The notes: generated from the sequence alone by a model not told the origin. A stretch of DNA of 64,000 nt from Chlorobiota bacterium (GCA_013152535.1 JAADGE010000013.1:55393-119392); one strand, 5' to 3'. Shown: positions 53,801 through 62,015, numbered from the stretch's first letter. Numbers and translations are program-made.

Positions 53801-53969
53801 TGCCTACATGACAACAACAACCTATAAACCGCTTACGGGAATAACATCAAAAACAAATACAAACGGAAAAGCTTCTTTTTATGAATATGACAAATTCGGA
53901 CGACTCGCTAAAGTTTTTGACCAAGATAAAAAACAAATTAAAGAGTTTAAATATCACATTAAGGAATAA
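50883..53969 (+). CDS. Large secreted RHS/SpvB-like protein (TcB-like shell component)
   Basis: A 1028-residue protein with a signal peptide (VIIFFYLLVVTGELNAQ). The N-terminus has GNIPVNLSTGAPNINIPLW and SYNSNGLRSSDIPGIIGLQW, the SpvB-like opening of Bacteroidota RHS proteins. A jelly-roll-like module lies near 830-980, and the end carries a YD repeat (FYEYDKFGRLAKVFDQD). No toxic tip is present. It precedes a second RHS gene by 41 bp, so the two chains could together form a hollow shell, as TcB and TcC do; that is inference. Confidence 0.8.
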   Translation: MKILKTVIIFFYLLVVTGELNAQSTKDAASFPVPYQYGNIPVNLSTGAPNINIPLWTASSGNLTVPISASYNSNGLRSSDIPGIIGLQWNLNVGGSITQIVRGKNNLGVAENQDSIISPSTSFMGGVNSGHTDAEPDIYKVNAPGLSVDFMLAENNKVVQLTKSNVKIQYISLLQGFVITSEEGIKYYFNNRKIFSYQNTDDKSTFSYVWFLGKIENSDNTHFIIFKYTDQSDFGNNYIFCYGNNYTGTSTVNGVTSKEYAVTFTVLKFIKSVETENEIIYFNYFTPNNYKSPYPRYKITEIPFKNKKEIPPSPYFNRTEIFLENILIENKNEELNKKYVFNYYVNSYNRVFLNSITEKNNAGDSLPSYKFEYYDLDNTGEVFNRQTDYWGYYNPGATNLFPADTVPVGMIKKIYYPAGGFTKYFYEPNTYCFDTEETPWHNDKWKQTLFNNGFFSFYKSKNLRGGGYRIRKIEKHTENTVSSKIFDYSNDIIIDDTTVFTVSSGRLTSYPINSYSYFYYWNDDSDSISVSISSSNHLGIEQGYIAYEKISVYDEGLIYNNEEENFEYENALYHYRGKNGKTVYLYTMPTPVFYDNFPYILTVYPHNELGLLKEQTVYDKDNNIISKQHFNYSVTENQNNKRYGLKVIERSDSSFYNAKYAIIPKSIELLNKTDLIYATNGGADTLKNNIQYSYTRNNTERKYPVKISQTESNGDTLDTYLYYPEDFADSSELDPNGVYTEMIARNICSPVLKTEVYKNNKLVSGKKTNFNFVVTSDNKTLILPETTQIWEAGAYKTVDRFDKYTDKGNLLETHGIDSIYKAVIYNSEETKVIANVTNAKEDEIFHADFEKLTDNFSTNSYTGKYSKQISGTDSAEACAGVHDFDRTKLVSNKYTFSAWANTNSEGVKLILQKKTDSPNNPWKSYTIPNTGGKWKYFELTADIGTFSGTVLRCEVWANGQNALVDQVRFYPADAYMTTTTYKPLTGITSKTNTNGKASFYEYDKFGRLAKVFDQDKKQIKEFKYHIKE

Positions 53970-54010
53970 ACCATACTTAACTAAAAAAAATAACTCTAAT
54001 AAATACAATA

Positions 54011-57000
54011 ATGAATAAAGTATTACTAACAGTTTGCGTAATTTACAGTTCTTTTGGGTTTGCCTTTGCACAAAGTCAGGAATATAACTATATTAAATCT
54101 ACAACATTTCTTTCGGAAGATATGACGAAGTCCGTTACAAGTATCAGCTATACAGATGGTTTAGGACGTCCTTTGCAAAACATTATACTCGGAGCAAGCC
54201 CTTCGGGAAAAGATATTGTCCGAATATACCAATACGACCAATACGGAAAAACTACAAAAAACTATATGCCGTTTACAAACAGCAACGGACAAAACGGTGA
54301 ATTTATTACGAACGCACTCAGCAGGCAAACAGCATTCTACAACAGCCGATTTCCGAACCAAAATGCCTATGCAGAAGTCGAATACGACAACTCACCGTAT
54401 AACAGAATTGTAAAACAAAGCTCACCGGGCGAAGACATTAACAACATAAATGTAAGCAATGAATTTGAACCCTGCGGAGGACTTGAAATGTTTGTGGTTA
54501 ACGACAACAACAAACTGATTATTAACGGGTATTACCCCGAAAACAGCCTCCTGAAATTTACCGTAAAAAATAAAGACGGTAAAGAACTGTATATATATAA
54601 AGACAAAAGCGGTAATGTTTTATTAAAAGAACAATTGTTAAACGGTACAGCCGTAAAAACAAGATATGTTTACGATAAATTCGGACAATTGCGTTATGTG
54701 CTTTCGCCCGAAGCAATGTCTCAAATAACAGCCGGCACATATACACCAAACAGCACAATTATTAAACAATACTGCTACTGTTACGAATACAATGCAAAAC
54801 ATCAGTTAGTTACAAAACAACTCCCCGGAAAAGAGCCTGTTTATTTACGCTACGACGACAAATACCGTTTTCGTGCCGTACAAAACGGCAACCAAAGAAA
54901 CGATTCCTTATGGACCTTTATTAATTACGACCCCCTCGGAAGAACAATCTCAACAGGTTCGGCAAAGCTCTCAAACAACACCCTGTTTCAAGACACGATT
55001 AATCCCTCGCCGATTAACGGTATTTCTCCCTTTCTGACATATCAGTATTACGACAATTACAATTTTATCAGCGACACGCTGTTGCAATTTGATCCTTCTG
55101 CGGCATATCACGAAAAATTTAACCGTGTAAAAGGCAAAACAACAGGCTCAAAAGTCAGAGTTATGAAAAACAATGAAGAAATTTGGCTCACTTCGGTTAT
55201 CTATTACGACAAATACGGGCGTGTTATTCAAACAATTTCGCAAAACAATGTCGGCGGATACGACATTGTAAGCAACAAATACAACTTTGCCGGCGAGCTG
55301 CTCGAAAGCAAACAAAAACATACCGATTATTTACAAGAAACAAAATTTCTCGTATATTTGTACGATTATGACACTCCGGGACGTTTATTAAAAATAAAAC
55401 TTTCGCAAAACGAAGATGCTGGCAATGCGGTTATTATTAACGAAATGACATACAACGAACTCGGACAGGTGAAACAAAAAAAGATACATTCCGAAAACGG
55501 AACAGACTTTTTGCAAACCGAAGATTTCGGATATAATATTAAAGGGGCTGTTACAAATATTAACAATCCCGACGATTTGGGAACCGACCTTTTCGGAATG
55601 AACCTCTTTTACGATACAAAACCGGCAGGATTTAACAATACGGTATATAAAGACGGCAAAATTTCCGCCGTGCAGTGGAACAGCAAAAACCTTAACCAAA
55701 CAAAAACATACACTTACAAATACGACGATTTAAACAGGCTGACACGTGCAACATACACACCGCAAGGAAGATATAACGTAAACATACAATACGACCTTAA
55801 CGGAAACATTACCCGGCTCAACCGCAAAGGCGAAATATTTAACCAAACAATTGAAAACGGATTACCGACAATCACCAAAACCTTCGGAACTATTGACAGC
55901 TTAACATATAACTACAACGGAAACAAGCTGTTAAGCGTACAAGATGCAGCAGGTGATTTTAATACAAACCTGAATAATGATTTCAGAGATAACAGCTCCT
56001 TTTCTGCCGAAGAATATTTTTACGATGCAAACGGCAATATGAATAAAGACCGCAACAAAGGCATCGACACCATCACATACAACCGCCTTAACCAACCCGC
56101 AGAAGTAAATTTCGGAACCCAAAAAACCGTTTACACCTACACCGCAACCGGTATGAAACTAAAAACCCAAACATACGAAAACGGAAACCTGAAAAACACA
56201 ACCGAATACAGCGGTGCATTTGTTTATGAAAATAATACATTAAGCTACATAAACATCCCCGGCGGACGAATTGTTGCACAAACCAACGAATACCAATACA
56301 ATTTAACCGATCATTTGGGCAACGTACGCTTAACATTTACCAAAGACACAAGCGGCACAGCAAAAATAATACAGGAAGACCACTACTACCCCTTCGGCAT
56401 GCGAATAAGCGGACAACACTTTTCAAATACCGACCTGATTAACAAATACTTATACAACGGAAAAGAACTCCAAGACCAAACTTTGTATCTTGATTACGGC
56501 TTACGCCAAATGGATGCACAACTCGGCAGGTGGCATGTCGCAGATGCAATGGCAGAGAGTTATTTTTCCGAAAGCCCGTATTCCTATGCAGGAAACGACC
56601 CGATAAATAAATACGATGTATTAGGCTTAAAATACTATTGGAAAAGAGAAGAATGGCAACAAGAAAGTCATTTTGGCGGCGGCATTATGGATTTTATAAA
56701 TAATTTGAATAATCATATGTGGGCTATGTTAAATACAGGTCGCGGTTATGCCGAAAATATGAGTCTGACAGGAACCGTTAACGGAGTTCAGGGAACATCG
56801 GTAAATAATGTATTAACATTTAATTTTAACGATAACGGAACATTCAGTATGAACATCGGGCAAAACTTCTCCGGTTTTTACGGACACGACAACACATACA
56901 TTTACTCTCTCTTTATCGACGGTATCGGACGTTTTAACTTTAAAAACGGCGTAAAAATATCAAGCGTTATCGGTAACGGAAATGTTAATTGGGGAAATGT

Positions 57001-57463
57001 TTCAAATAAAATTGCTTACGGAGCAACAACAGCTGAATTCCTTATGGGGCTGGCAAATATTGCAGAAAAAGATATAAATTTAGCAAAAGCCGTGAAAGTC
57101 GCCAAATTATATCGTACAAGAGGTATTGTAATAGGAGCAAAGTATGTTGAATACGCTCGATATGCTCAATATCTTAAAAATCAGAAACTTCTTGTTAAAG
57201 CAGGATATGTTACATCTGGAATTGCTGAATTTACAGCATATATACAATTTGAACTATCTGAAAAAAAAAGAAGTGATTACACCAAATTCGGTATTAATAC
57301 AGCGTCAAATATTTTAACTGCAATTCCGAATCCTTGGACAATCGGCATTGGTTTGCTTATAGGAGCGGGAGATTATGCCGGGTTATATGACGGTTTATAT
57401 AATTTCTTAGATAATCCGGTCAGAAATGTTAATTACAATTATTTAGCCGAACCAAATTGGTAA
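54011..57463 (+). CDS. RHS-repeat polymorphic toxin with variable C-terminal tip
   Basis: An 1150-residue protein: signal peptide ending FAFAQ, a DUF6443-like N-terminal region (TSISYTDGLGRPLQNI), many YD repeats, and the RHS core (TDHLGNVRLTFTKDTSGTA, YYPFGMRISGQHF, YLYNGKELQDQTLYLDYGLR). The core ends at D-V-L-G-L near residue 872, where RHS proteins usually self-cleave. The 278-residue tip that follows is unrelated to the core, glycine-rich, and ends with hydrophobic WTIGIGLLIGAGDYAGLYDG. A membrane-active toxin is possible. A small membrane protein gene starts 5 bp after the stop, as expected for immunity. Core segments recur at 63843. Confidence 0.85.
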   Translation: MNKVLLTVCVIYSSFGFAFAQSQEYNYIKSTTFLSEDMTKSVTSISYTDGLGRPLQNIILGASPSGKDIVRIYQYDQYGKTTKNYMPFTNSNGQNGEFITNALSRQTAFYNSRFPNQNAYAEVEYDNSPYNRIVKQSSPGEDINNINVSNEFEPCGGLEMFVVNDNNKLIINGYYPENSLLKFTVKNKDGKELYIYKDKSGNVLLKEQLLNGTAVKTRYVYDKFGQLRYVLSPEAMSQITAGTYTPNSTIIKQYCYCYEYNAKHQLVTKQLPGKEPVYLRYDDKYRFRAVQNGNQRNDSLWTFINYDPLGRTISTGSAKLSNNTLFQDTINPSPINGISPFLTYQYYDNYNFISDTLLQFDPSAAYHEKFNRVKGKTTGSKVRVMKNNEEIWLTSVIYYDKYGRVIQTISQNNVGGYDIVSNKYNFAGELLESKQKHTDYLQETKFLVYLYDYDTPGRLLKIKLSQNEDAGNAVIINEMTYNELGQVKQKKIHSENGTDFLQTEDFGYNIKGAVTNINNPDDLGTDLFGMNLFYDTKPAGFNNTVYKDGKISAVQWNSKNLNQTKTYTYKYDDLNRLTRATYTPQGRYNVNIQYDLNGNITRLNRKGEIFNQTIENGLPTITKTFGTIDSLTYNYNGNKLLSVQDAAGDFNTNLNNDFRDNSSFSAEEYFYDANGNMNKDRNKGIDTITYNRLNQPAEVNFGTQKTVYTYTATGMKLKTQTYENGNLKNTTEYSGAFVYENNTLSYINIPGGRIVAQTNEYQYNLTDHLGNVRLTFTKDTSGTAKIIQEDHYYPFGMRISGQHFSNTDLINKYLYNGKELQDQTLYLDYGLRQMDAQLGRWHVADAMAESYFSESPYSYAGNDPINKYDVLGLKYYWKREEWQQESHFGGGIMDFINNLNNHMWAMLNTGRGYAENMSLTGTVNGVQGTSVNNVLTFNFNDNGTFSMNIGQNFSGFYGHDNTYIYSLFIDGIGRFNFKNGVKISSVIGNGNVNWGNVSNKIAYGATTAEFLMGLANIAEKDINLAKAVKVAKLYRTRGIVIGAKYVEYARYAQYLKNQKLLVKAGYVTSGIAEFTAYIQFELSEKKRSDYTKFGINTASNILTAIPNPWTIGIGLLIGAGDYAGLYDGLYNFLDNPVRNVNYNYLAEPNW

Positions 57464-57468
57464 TTATT

Positions 57469-57834
57469 ATGAGGTATTACTATTATTTATATTACAGAGT
57501 GTATAAATTTCTTTCAAAATTGGGAAAATTTATGATTTATGATTCTACATCTTATAATATTACCCTTATGGAGATGTATTTTATGATGTCAATTATTAGT
57601 TTTTTAAAAAAACTTAACATTATTGAAAGATATCCTCTATATGAGGGTATTGCTATCTTTATAGCATTGTTTATTTTTAACGATATTGTTTTTCTACGAA
57701 AAAAAAAGTATTTAAAAATAATAAAAATGTTTCAAAATGAGACTAAAAAAGAAAAGGTTATAAGTTCGGCAATAGTAATCTCTATTTTTATTTTTAATAC
57801 ATTTTTGTTCATTTACGGTATTATTATTATGTAA
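57469..57834 (+). CDS. Small multi-pass membrane protein, probable immunity protein A
   Basis: 121 residues from ATG 57469 (a TTG at 57457 overlaps the RHS stop). It begins with a tyrosine-rich amphipathic part (YYYYLYYRVYKFLSKLGK), followed by about three hydrophobic segments and a cytoplasmic-looking loop KKKYLKIIKMFQNETKKEK. Paralogs lie at 58176-58785 (frameshifted) and 59327. Its place 5 bp after the RHS tip, and the repetition of this pairing, suggest that it protects the producer from the tip. Immunity to pore-forming toxins is typically given by such small inner-membrane proteins. Confidence 0.65.
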   Translation: MRYYYYLYYRVYKFLSKLGKFMIYDSTSYNITLMEMYFMMSIISFLKKLNIIERYPLYEGIAIFIALFIFNDIVFLRKKKYLKIIKMFQNETKKEKVISSAIVISIFIFNTFLFIYGIIIM

Positions 57835-57899
57835 AAAAGTTCGTTGACAAACAAAATTTATGTATTTTTACAAAACAAAAATACCCCGTTCCGGTAAGA

Positions 57900-57935
57900 C
57901 TGTACACCGTCCGGCGGTCGGCTTTGCCGCCGTCG
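57900..57935 (+). repeat. GC-rich 36-bp repeat, copy 1
   Basis: A 36-bp sequence beginning CTGTACACCGTCCGGCGG and ending GCCGCCGTCG, much richer in GC than its surroundings. A copy at 63593-63628 differs at two positions. Both are preceded about 12 bp upstream by CCCCGTT. The core GGCGG-n-CGGCTTTGCCGCC can fold into a hairpin. Confidence 0.8.
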
Positions 57936-57966
57936 TATTATCACAATAATTTTCAAAACAACAAAC

Positions 57967-57991
57967 GCAAAACACTTTTGAAGTGCTTTGC
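57967..57991 (+). terminator. Hairpin, probable terminator
   Basis: GCAAAACACTT (57967-57977) faces AAGTGCTTTGC (57981-57991) with one mismatch and a 3-nt loop, followed by ATTTTTCTC. It could end transcription after the first RHS and immunity gene pair. Confidence 0.6.
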
Positions 57992-58024
57992 ATTTTTCTC
58001 GTTCCGGCACGTTGTATCGAAATT

Positions 58025-58165
58025 AGTAAAAATTTCAAGTCTTCATTTTTAAGAGTTCAACACTTGCAAAATTCTGAAAGAGAAACTATATTTACAACTT
58101 ATCAAAAAACTGCCGCATACAAAAAAACAATGCGGGAATCAACATTGGCAACATTATTAATTTAA
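58025..58165 (+). pseudogene. Possible remnant of a toxin tip
   Basis: An open stretch with SFLRVQHLQNSERETIFTTY and KKTMRESTLATLLI, ending at TAA 10 bp before the next immunity-like ORF. It has no start of its own beyond the flank repeat. Its position, directly before an immunity paralog and after a junction sequence seen at another tip fragment, suggests the last part of a lost RHS tip. The evidence is thin. Confidence 0.25.
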
Positions 58166-58175
58166 TTATAAAATA

Positions 58176-58785
58176 ATGGGATATAATTGGAAAAAAATAA
58201 TGAAAAACAAAAGTAACGAAGAATTAAAAATTATTTTTAATAATAAAAAATACGAACCGTTACAAAAAATTAATGCTGTTATTAATGAACTAAATAAAAG
58301 AAACTTATTAGATTCTGAAAATAAATTAAATAAAGAATTATTTAAAACAAACCCAAGAATAAAAGAAAATATTCCTAATGATACATATGATTTAAAAATT
58401 AGATTTAAATTAGAAAAATATTATTATTATTTAATATTACAGAGTATATAAATTTCTTTCAAAATTGGGAAAATTTATGATTTATGATATAACATCTTAT
58501 AATATTACCCTTATGGAGATGTATTTTATGATGTCATTGACTTTTGTTTTGTTAAAATTAAAGATTATAGAAGAATATCCGTTAATTCCGGGAATAATAA
58601 TTATTACAATATTATTCATCTTTAATGATATAATTTTTCTGCGAAAAAAAAAGTACTTAAAAATAATTAAGATGTTTCAAAATGAGACTAAAAAAGAAAA
58701 TATTATAAGTTCGGCAATTGTAATTTCTATTTTCATTTTTAATACATTTTTGTTCATTTACGGTATTATTATTATGAAAAAATAA
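58176..58785 (+). pseudogene. Immunity-like membrane protein, longer paralog, frameshifted
   Basis: Two frames join into one gene of about 202 codons if one A near 58433-58434 is removed. The first frame (MGYNWKKIMKNKSNEELKII ... FKLEKYYYYL) is a soluble helical domain of about 75 residues; the second (LGKFMIYDITSYNITLMEMY ...) is a paralog of the membrane protein at 57469. At DNA level TATTTATATTACAGAGT in copy 1 is TATTTAATATTACAGAGT here. The gene ends are nearly identical to copy 1 while the middle, about 110 bp, has diverged. Confidence 0.75.
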
Positions 58786-58796
58786 ATTATATAAGC

Positions 58797-58868
58797 AATA
58801 AAGAATCCTTGGACAATCGGTATCGGTTTTCTTATAGGAGCGGGAGATTATGCAGGTTTATATAATTT
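58797..58868 (+). pseudogene. Fragment of RHS tip A
   Basis: About 70 bp encoding NPWTIGIGFLIGAGDYAGLY, almost the same as 57328-57400 near the end of the main RHS tip. It is cut on both sides and joins out of frame to tip B. It shows that tip sequences have been copied and then truncated here. Confidence 0.85.
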
Positions 58869-59324
58869 CCGGTTGCCGGCTTTCTTGCATTGGCTGAAAA
58901 AGGATTAAAATGGAATAATCTCGGACATACTGCAACATACGGAATGAGAGGACTTTTCGGCAGAATACACAGTGCCGAAATTGTTACGCGTTTTAACAGA
59001 ATACAAGCTCTCAGAGCGGCTAAGTGGTTTAAAATTGCAGGAAAAGGTTTAGGATTATTATCAACAGGTTTTTATGTCATTGAAGGCTTGCAAGCCTATA
59101 ATGCCGGAGACAATGCTGCCGTCGGCAAAGCCGCTGTTAATGCAACAATGACACTGGTAATGACATTCGGCGGAATACCCGGCATTGTAATAGGCGGTAT
59201 CTATTTTGTAGGAGATGCTTACGGTTTTTGGGACGGGCCCGCCGGAGATATGAGCAATCCTTTCCCGAATAATGTTACAAGAATTGATAATACTTATGTT
59301 ACACCACCAATAATACATTATTAA
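58866..59324 (+). pseudogene. Orphan RHS C-terminal tip B
   Basis: An open frame of about 152 codons from 58866 with no proper start (first usable codon TTG 58890). It begins FPVAGFLALAEKGLKW and contains a glycine-rich hydrophobic stretch (MTFGGIPGIVIGGIYFVGDA) like that of tip A, then ends TYVTPPIIHY. It lacks an RHS core and is therefore a displaced tip. A membrane protein gene of the immunity type follows after 2 bp, the same pairing as for tip A. If joined to the core by recombination it would replace tip A. Confidence 0.75.
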
Positions 59325-59326
59325 TT

Positions 59327-59731
59327 ATGAAAAAAATATACGAATATTTATATTACAGATACAGAATTTATATGTGGAAAAAAAAAGATGTTCCGGAATG
59401 GACTGCATCTTTTGCAATTTCATTATTAGTGTTTCTTAAACTGCTTATTTTATTTATGTTATTTGATATAATAAATGTTTATTTTTTGAATAATTTTGAT
59501 TTAATATTTAAAATAACAAAAAGTATTTCTGTCGGACTAATGGGATTATTAATGATTACAACATATTTTTGGTTTATTCATAAAAAGAGATATCTTAAAA
59601 TTATTAACAGGTATAAAGATGAAACCGAAAAACAAAAATCAATCAGAGGGTTACTCATTTTTTTGTATATTATTTTAACATTTGTTATTATATTCTTTCT
59701 GGCATATATCGGTAAGCACGGCAGAATGTAA
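59327..59731 (+). CDS. Small multi-pass membrane protein, probable immunity protein B
   Basis: A 134-residue protein with the start KKIYEYLYYRYRIYMWKKK, three hydrophobic segments (about 28-58, 66-85, 108-130) and KKRYLKIINRYKDETEKQK, which aligns with KKKYLKIIKMFQNETKKEK of immunity A. It is thus a distant paralog with a changed membrane part. It directly follows tip B. No TAnnTTTG box was noticed before it, so expression may depend on read-through. Confidence 0.65.
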   Translation: MKKIYEYLYYRYRIYMWKKKDVPEWTASFAISLLVFLKLLILFMLFDIINVYFLNNFDLIFKITKSISVGLMGLLMITTYFWFIHKKRYLKIINRYKDETEKQKSIRGLLIFLYIILTFVIIFFLAYIGKHGRM

Positions 59732-59733
59732 TT

Positions 59734-60141
59734 ATGAAAAAAATATACGAATATTTATATTACAGAATTTATATGTGGAAAAAAAAGATGTTCTCCGGTT
59801 CTCCGGATGATGTAGATATTGGTTTAATAATGGCAAATGCTTCATCTCAATACGAAAACGCTGCTGCAACACCCGGCTGGTTCAGCAGAGCATTCGGTTA
59901 TATTTCTCATCTTTTTGAAGGTTACTCAAAAGGCGATGATATTAATGTAGGGCATTTGCTTAATTCCGGTAACTCAAAATCAATTGATTCAATTTTATTA
60001 GATACTAATTATAACCCGTCCTATCAGAGTACTGTTAAAACTTTTTTAATGGGAGATTCAATATATCATAAAATAATTTTCTCTGACACAAGTTATATAT
60101 TTATGACTGAGCCAAAATCCTTTTTAATGTATTATAAATGA
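59734..60141 (+). CDS. Chimera of an immunity-gene start with toxin tip C
   Basis: 135 codons. The first 18 residues (KKIYEYLYYRIYMWKKK) repeat the start of the preceding immunity gene; the rest (MFSGSPDDVDIGLIMANASS ... SFLMYYK) is unrelated to it and has no membrane segment. The run of A residues is 8 here against 9 in the immunity gene, which sets the frame into the new sequence. The last 153 bp recur at 61863-62015. In both copies a lipoprotein gene starts within the stop (ATGA), so this looks like a tip plus immunity pair that acquired a new start by recombination. Confidence 0.6.
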   Translation: MKKIYEYLYYRIYMWKKKMFSGSPDDVDIGLIMANASSQYENAAATPGWFSRAFGYISHLFEGYSKGDDINVGHLLNSGNSKSIDSILLDTNYNPSYQSTVKTFLMGDSIYHKIIFSDTSYIFMTEPKSFLMYYK

Positions 60142-60929
60142 AAACAACTACAATCTTTTTAATTTTATTACTGCTGTATTCTTGTCGGGAATCATCCCAT
60201 AATAAAAAATATATTTTATATCCGGACAGTACAAATTTCGAATATAAATTAGTAAAACCGGATTTACTCAAAGTTATTCGATTTTTTCCCGGTACAAAAG
60301 ACACTTCTCAAATATTTTTTCATAATATAAATTCGAGACATAAAGACAGCGTTGAATATTATTATGATAGAAACGGAAATATCAAATTAACAACTGAATT
60401 TCAAGATTCATTAATGAACAAATATATTATTAAAAAATACAGAAAAGACGGAACTCCTAAACTTTCAGTACAATTTGAAAATAATGAACCAAAAATTAAG
60501 CATTATTATTATCCCTCAGGTAAATTAAAAATTCTCAGAAACTTTATTAAAGTTGATAACAGAATTTCAATCAACGGAGAAATTCATTATTTTGAAAACG
60601 GAGACATTAATATTGACAGTACTTTATATGCTGATTTAAAATGTAATAAAGATACTGTTTCAATAGGAGACAGTATTGTATGCAAATTTGATGTTTTGAT
60701 GCCTGCGGAAATGAAATATAAAATAATTACCGGAAAACTTGATGAAAATTTTAACCCAATCGGAAATCCGAAAAAGTTAACAAAAATTAAATACGATAAA
60801 TTTATTCTAAAACCTAATAAAACCGGTAAAAATACATACAGATTTATTGTAATTTATAGTCCCGAAGATGAAAAAATAAAAAAAACGGGTTATTTTTTGT
60901 TGAAAAAAGAAATCCTCGTAACAAAATAA
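60138..60929 (+). CDS. MORN-type lipoprotein 1, probable immunity protein
   Basis: A 263-residue lipoprotein: signal with lipobox LLLYSC, then YILYPDSTNFEYKL and a block of MORN_2-like repeats (YYYDRNGNIKLTTEF, YYYPSGKLKILRNF, HYFENGDINIDS), and a C-terminal beta-sandwich-like part (NKDTVSIGDSIVCKFDVL). It overlaps tip C by 4 nt (ATGA). Paralogs lie at 60974, 62012 and 62781. MORN_2 repeats occur in YwqK-type antitoxins, so immunity against tip C is the best guess. It would sit in the periplasm or on the outer membrane. Confidence 0.7.
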   Translation: MKTTTIFLILLLLYSCRESSHNKKYILYPDSTNFEYKLVKPDLLKVIRFFPGTKDTSQIFFHNINSRHKDSVEYYYDRNGNIKLTTEFQDSLMNKYIIKKYRKDGTPKLSVQFENNEPKIKHYYYPSGKLKILRNFIKVDNRISINGEIHYFENGDINIDSTLYADLKCNKDTVSIGDSIVCKFDVLMPAEMKYKIITGKLDENFNPIGNPKKLTKIKYDKFILKPNKTGKNTYRFIVIYSPEDEKIKKTGYFLLKKEILVTK

Positions 60930-60973
60930 AACCGGAATTAATTTTACATAAACTTCAAACAAAAACAAATACT

Positions 60974-61777
60974 ATGTATAAAATATTAATTTCATTTTTT
61001 TTGATATTTCTCTTTTCTTGTAATTATAAAAAAGACAAAACAGAACTTAATAATGAAACATACCAAAAAATTAAACATAAAGTTAAATATACAGATATTA
61101 AACAAAAAAACGGTTTAATAAAACATATTGGGTTTTATCCTGATACAAAAGATACTTTTTCAATTTTTTTTACAGATGTTAATCAAGAAATGAAGAGTTA
61201 TTCAAAATTATTTTACAAAAACGGAAAGGTTATGTCGTATGTTCAATATAAAGGTAATATGAAACTGTGTCAAAATTACTATAAAAACGGCAATTTAGAA
61301 AAAATTTTCACATTAGATAAATTAAATATCAGGCATGGTACAGAAAAACAATTTTATAAAACAGGAGAATTAAAAGCAATTTTAGATTATATTGTTTATA
61401 AAGATAGTGTTGAATATCTTAATAATGCTCGTTATTTTTATAAAAACGGAGAATTAAACAGAGATAGTACTTTTTTTATTAAAATGATATCCGACAGAGA
61501 TACAATTTTAATCAATGACAGTTTAGAAATTCGATTTCAGGTTATTAAACCTGAAAATACAAGAGCTTATGCATATATTGGATCAGTATATCAATATTTC
61601 GAAAAAACAGATTATAATAATATAAAATTATTACAAAATAAAGTTTATTATTTTAAACCAACTCAAATAGGATATGACTCCGTAGAGATTGTTTTTGATA
61701 TTAATATAACGCCCCAACAAAAAGTTCCTCATATATATAAAACATTTCTCAAAAAAAGGATATATGTAACCCCATAG
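60974..61777 (+). CDS. MORN-type lipoprotein 2, probable immunity protein
   Basis: A 267-residue paralog of 60138 with lipobox FLFSC, the repeats LFYKNGKVMSYVQYK, NYYKNGNLEKIF and YFYKNGELNRDS, and the C-terminal part SDRDTILINDSLEIRFQVIK. Its N-terminal 60 residues are diverged from the other three (NYKKDKTELNNETYQ). No tip precedes it, so it may be an orphan immunity gene kept against toxins of neighbours. Confidence 0.7.
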   Translation: MYKILISFFLIFLFSCNYKKDKTELNNETYQKIKHKVKYTDIKQKNGLIKHIGFYPDTKDTFSIFFTDVNQEMKSYSKLFYKNGKVMSYVQYKGNMKLCQNYYKNGNLEKIFTLDKLNIRHGTEKQFYKTGELKAILDYIVYKDSVEYLNNARYFYKNGELNRDSTFFIKMISDRDTILINDSLEIRFQVIKPENTRAYAYIGSVYQYFEKTDYNNIKLLQNKVYYFKPTQIGYDSVEIVFDINITPQQKVPHIYKTFLKKRIYVTP

Positions 61778-61844
61778 TCATCAACTTTACCGTTGTCGCA
61801 TATAAAAAACAAATAAAGATTATTTCTTTGGCTTTTTATTACCG

Positions 61845-62015
61845 TGCCACGCTGTAGCGAATTCAATTTTATTAGATACAAGTTACAATCCATCCTATCA
61901 AAGTACTGTTAAATTTTTTTTAATGAGAGATACTATATATCATAAAATAATTTTCCCTGATACAAGTTATATATTTATGACAAGTCTAAAATCATTTTTA
62001 ATGTATTATAAATGA
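61845..62015 (+). pseudogene. Second copy of the end of toxin tip C
   Basis: From 61863 to 62015, 153 bp repeat the end of the ORF at 59734-60141 (copy 1 is 59989-60141) with the frame kept open but no start. SYNPSYQSTVKFFLM and KSFLMYYK are clear. It is preceded by GCCACGCTGTAGCGAATT (61847-61864), similar to GGCACGTTGTATCGAAATT at 58006, where another tip remnant begins; this may be the truncation joint. The rest of the 234-bp gap has no gene. Confidence 0.8.

Larger units (their letters stand above)
57835..58175. other. Intercassette region
   Basis: 341 bp without a full gene. It holds the GC-rich 36-bp repeat (57900-57935), a strong hairpin (57967-57991), a flank sequence GGCACGTTGTATCGAAATT (58006-58024) that resembles 61845-61864, and a short open stretch (to 58165) discussed separately. 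It reads as a junction between toxin cassettes. Confidence 0.55.
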
